Program-made: the position numbers and the translations under genes
Notes under the pieces: model-generated
What the model saw: the letters and a program-made list of their open reading frames with translations, nothing else
Databases searched by the model: none
What the model was told of the DNA's origin: nothing
Shown here: positions 62,654-64,000 of the stretch, piece by piece
Layout of the letters: every line of letters begins with the position of its first letter
Numbering within the stretch: position 1 is the first letter of the stretch
NCBI GenBank assembly: GCA_903875225.1
Contig: CAIQVJ010000088.1
Span: 62,001 to 126,000, forward strand
Origin: an uncultured Pseudomonadota bacterium
Lineage (GTDB): Bacteria; Myxococcota_A; UBA796; SXON01
Length of the DNA: 64,000 bases
Direction: 5' to 3'

Positions 62654-63738
62654 TGGACCCGCTCCTGCTCACTCCCGGCCCCCTCACCACCGATCCAGCA
62701 GTGCGCGCAGCGATGCGGCGCGACTACGGATCCCGCGATCCCGCGTTCGTCGCGCTCTGCACGCGTGTTCGCGAACGCCTCCGCGCGCTCGCCCCGGAGC
62801 CGGAAGCGTTCACCGCGATCCCGCTCCAGGGTAGCGGCACCTACGCCGTCGAGGCCATGCTGGGGACGCTCGTGCCGCGGGGCGGCGGCGTCGCGGTGCT
62901 GGTCCACGGGGTCTATGGGGAGCGCGTCGTGGACATTCTCCGGCGGATGGGTCGCCACCACCGGGCCTTCGTCGCCGTCGAGGGGAGCGCGCCAGACCTC
63001 CAGGCGCTCGATCGGGGTCTCGCCGACGACCCGCTCCTGACCCACGTGTTCACCGTCCACAGCGAGACCACGACGGGGCAGCTCCTGCCGGTCGAGGCGA
63101 TCTCGACGGTCGCCGAGCGACGGGGGCGCCGGTTGCTCGTCGATGCGATGAGCAGCCTCGGGGCCATCGCGCTCGACGGGGTCGTGGCGGACGGCATCGC
63201 CTCGTCTGCGAACAAGTGCCTCGAAGGCGTGCCGGGGCTGGGGTTCGTGCTGGCGCGACGCGAGGCGCTCGGGGCTTCTGCGGGCAACGCGCCCAGCGTC
63301 TCCCTCGATCTGCATGCCCAGTGGGAGCGGCTGGAGCGTGATGGGCAGTATCGGTTCACCCCTCCTACACAGGTCCTCGCGGCCCTTGATGTCGCGCTCG
63401 AGCTTCATGCGATCCAGGGTGGCGTGCCCGCCCGCGGCGCCCGGTACGCGGAGAACATGCGCCATCTGCTGACTGGAATGCGCGCGCTCGGCTTTCAGCC
63501 CCTGCTACCGCCGGAGCGCCAGGGGCCCATCATCGCCACGTTCGTGGCGCCATCGTCGCCCGACTGGAGCTTCCCTGCTTTCTACGACTATCTTCGGGAG
63601 AGTGGGTTTGCGATCTACCCGGGCAGCCTCGCGCGAACGCCCTCGTTCCGCATCGGGTGCATCGGCCAGGTGTACCCGGATGACATCGACCGGTTCGTGG
63701 CCGTCGTGGCCGCCTGGTGTGCAAAGGGGAGGACCTGA
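62653..63738 (+). CDS. phnW: 2-aminoethylphosphonate-pyruvate transaminase PhnW
   Basis: 361 residues, a class V PLP aminotransferase. It converts 2-aminoethylphosphonate plus pyruvate to phosphonoacetaldehyde and alanine in the cytoplasm. The N-terminal LLTPGPLTTDPAVRAAMRRD is the family signature. Asp164 (LLVDAMSS) and the Schiff-base Lys188 (SSANKCLEGVPG) are in the expected places, and QGSGTYAVEAMLGT and VHSETTTGQLLP bind cofactor and substrate. Its start and stop both overlap neighbours as TGATG, so transport and catabolism are translated as one unit. Confidence 0.95.
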   Translation: MDPLLLTPGPLTTDPAVRAAMRRDYGSRDPAFVALCTRVRERLRALAPEPEAFTAIPLQGSGTYAVEAMLGTLVPRGGGVAVLVHGVYGERVVDILRRMGRHHRAFVAVEGSAPDLQALDRGLADDPLLTHVFTVHSETTTGQLLPVEAISTVAERRGRRLLVDAMSSLGAIALDGVVADGIASSANKCLEGVPGLGFVLARREALGASAGNAPSVSLDLHAQWERLERDGQYRFTPPTQVLAALDVALELHAIQGGVPARGARYAENMRHLLTGMRALGFQPLLPPERQGPIIATFVAPSSPDWSFPAFYDYLRESGFAIYPGSLARTPSFRIGCIGQVYPDDIDRFVAVVAAWCAKGRT

Positions 63739-64000
63739 TGCACACGGTCCTCTTCGATCTTGCAGGCACCACCATCGACTGTGGCTGCATGGCCCCCGTA
63801 TCGGTGTTCATCGAGGTGTTCGGTCGCCGCGGAGTGCACCTGAGCGAGGCGGCAGCGCGTGGCCCGATGGGAACGCACAAACGGGAGCACATCCGGCGGT
63901 TGTGCGCGGAGCCACGGGTGCACGCGGCGTGGACCACGGCCCAGGGTCGACCGTCCACGGATGCGGACGTCGACGCCATGTACGAGGAGGCGGAGCCCCT
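63738..64000 (+). CDS. phnX: Phosphonoacetaldehyde hydrolase PhnX, 5' part
   Basis: The first 87 codons of a HAD-superfamily enzyme, cut by the right edge. MHTVLFDLAGTTIDCGCMAP holds the catalytic Asp7 and the DLAGTTID motif. The cap domain has PMGTHKREHIRRL, whose Lys should form the Schiff base with phosphonoacetaldehyde, followed by AAWTTAQGRPSTDADVDAMY. PhnX splits phosphonoacetaldehyde into acetaldehyde and phosphate, finishing the pathway begun by PhnW. The start overlaps the phnW stop as TGATG. Confidence 0.95.
   Translation, partial: MHTVLFDLAGTTIDCGCMAPVSVFIEVFGRRGVHLSEAAARGPMGTHKREHIRRLCAEPRVHAAWTTAQGRPSTDADVDAMYEEAEP

Overview
This window looks like a piece of a Myxococcota (deltaproteobacterial-type) chromosome. 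Four things point there: very high GC; about twenty predicted lipoproteins; acidic Asp-Thr/Ala/Ser linkers in six genes; and several secreted FG-GAP, beta-helix or glycine-rich proteins, three of which end in a MYXO-CTERM-like tail (Cys-rich motif, hydrophobic helix, Arg cluster). No rRNA, tRNA, CRISPR array, phage or insertion sequence was recognised. The species cannot be named from the sequence alone.

Layout. 1-6 kb: an Ig-repeat lipoprotein running off the left edge, a Cys-rich lipoprotein, and a MacAB-type efflux operon (adaptor, ATPase, permease). 6-22 kb: mainly minus-strand surface proteins, including three beta-helix lipoproteins (two are translationally coupled paralogues), an NlpC/P60-like FG-GAP protein, a broken beta-helix gene, and a TonB-dependent receptor coupled to a lipoprotein. 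22.2-24.5 kb: a strip of truncated and frameshifted gene pieces on both strands. 24.5-31.7 kb: HIT hydrolase, selO, a GH5-like lipoprotein that lacks catalytic residues, a phosphatidylserine-decarboxylase-like enzyme and a bPH-like membrane protein. 31.7-42.3 kb: FG-GAP lipoproteins, a giant Gly-rich MYXO-CTERM protein, a sterol-glucosyltransferase-like enzyme and a methyltransferase-like protein. 42.4-46.1 kb: a three-gene cassette (substrate-binding protein fused to vWA, coiled-coil membrane protein, second substrate-binding protein) with no ABC permease beside it. 46.1-49 kb: a lipoprotein with HhH-like repeats and a nuclease-A-inhibitor-like domain, and a PDZ-MORN protein.

49.2-64 kb is the most coherent system. 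A nine-gene minus-strand operon encodes a PstS-like binding protein, a small Cys-rich acidic lipoprotein, an OprO/P-like porin, a lipoprotein, ExbB, ExbD, TonB, a TonB-dependent receptor and a coupled lipoprotein. Divergent from it, a tightly overlapping plus-strand operon encodes a binding protein, a fused ABC permease, an ATPase, PhnW and the start of PhnX. Together they read as a phosphorus-acquisition locus: energised outer-membrane uptake on one side, and import and breakdown of 2-aminoethylphosphonate on the other. The receptor-lipoprotein pair at the end of the large operon has a second copy at 18.7-22.2 kb.
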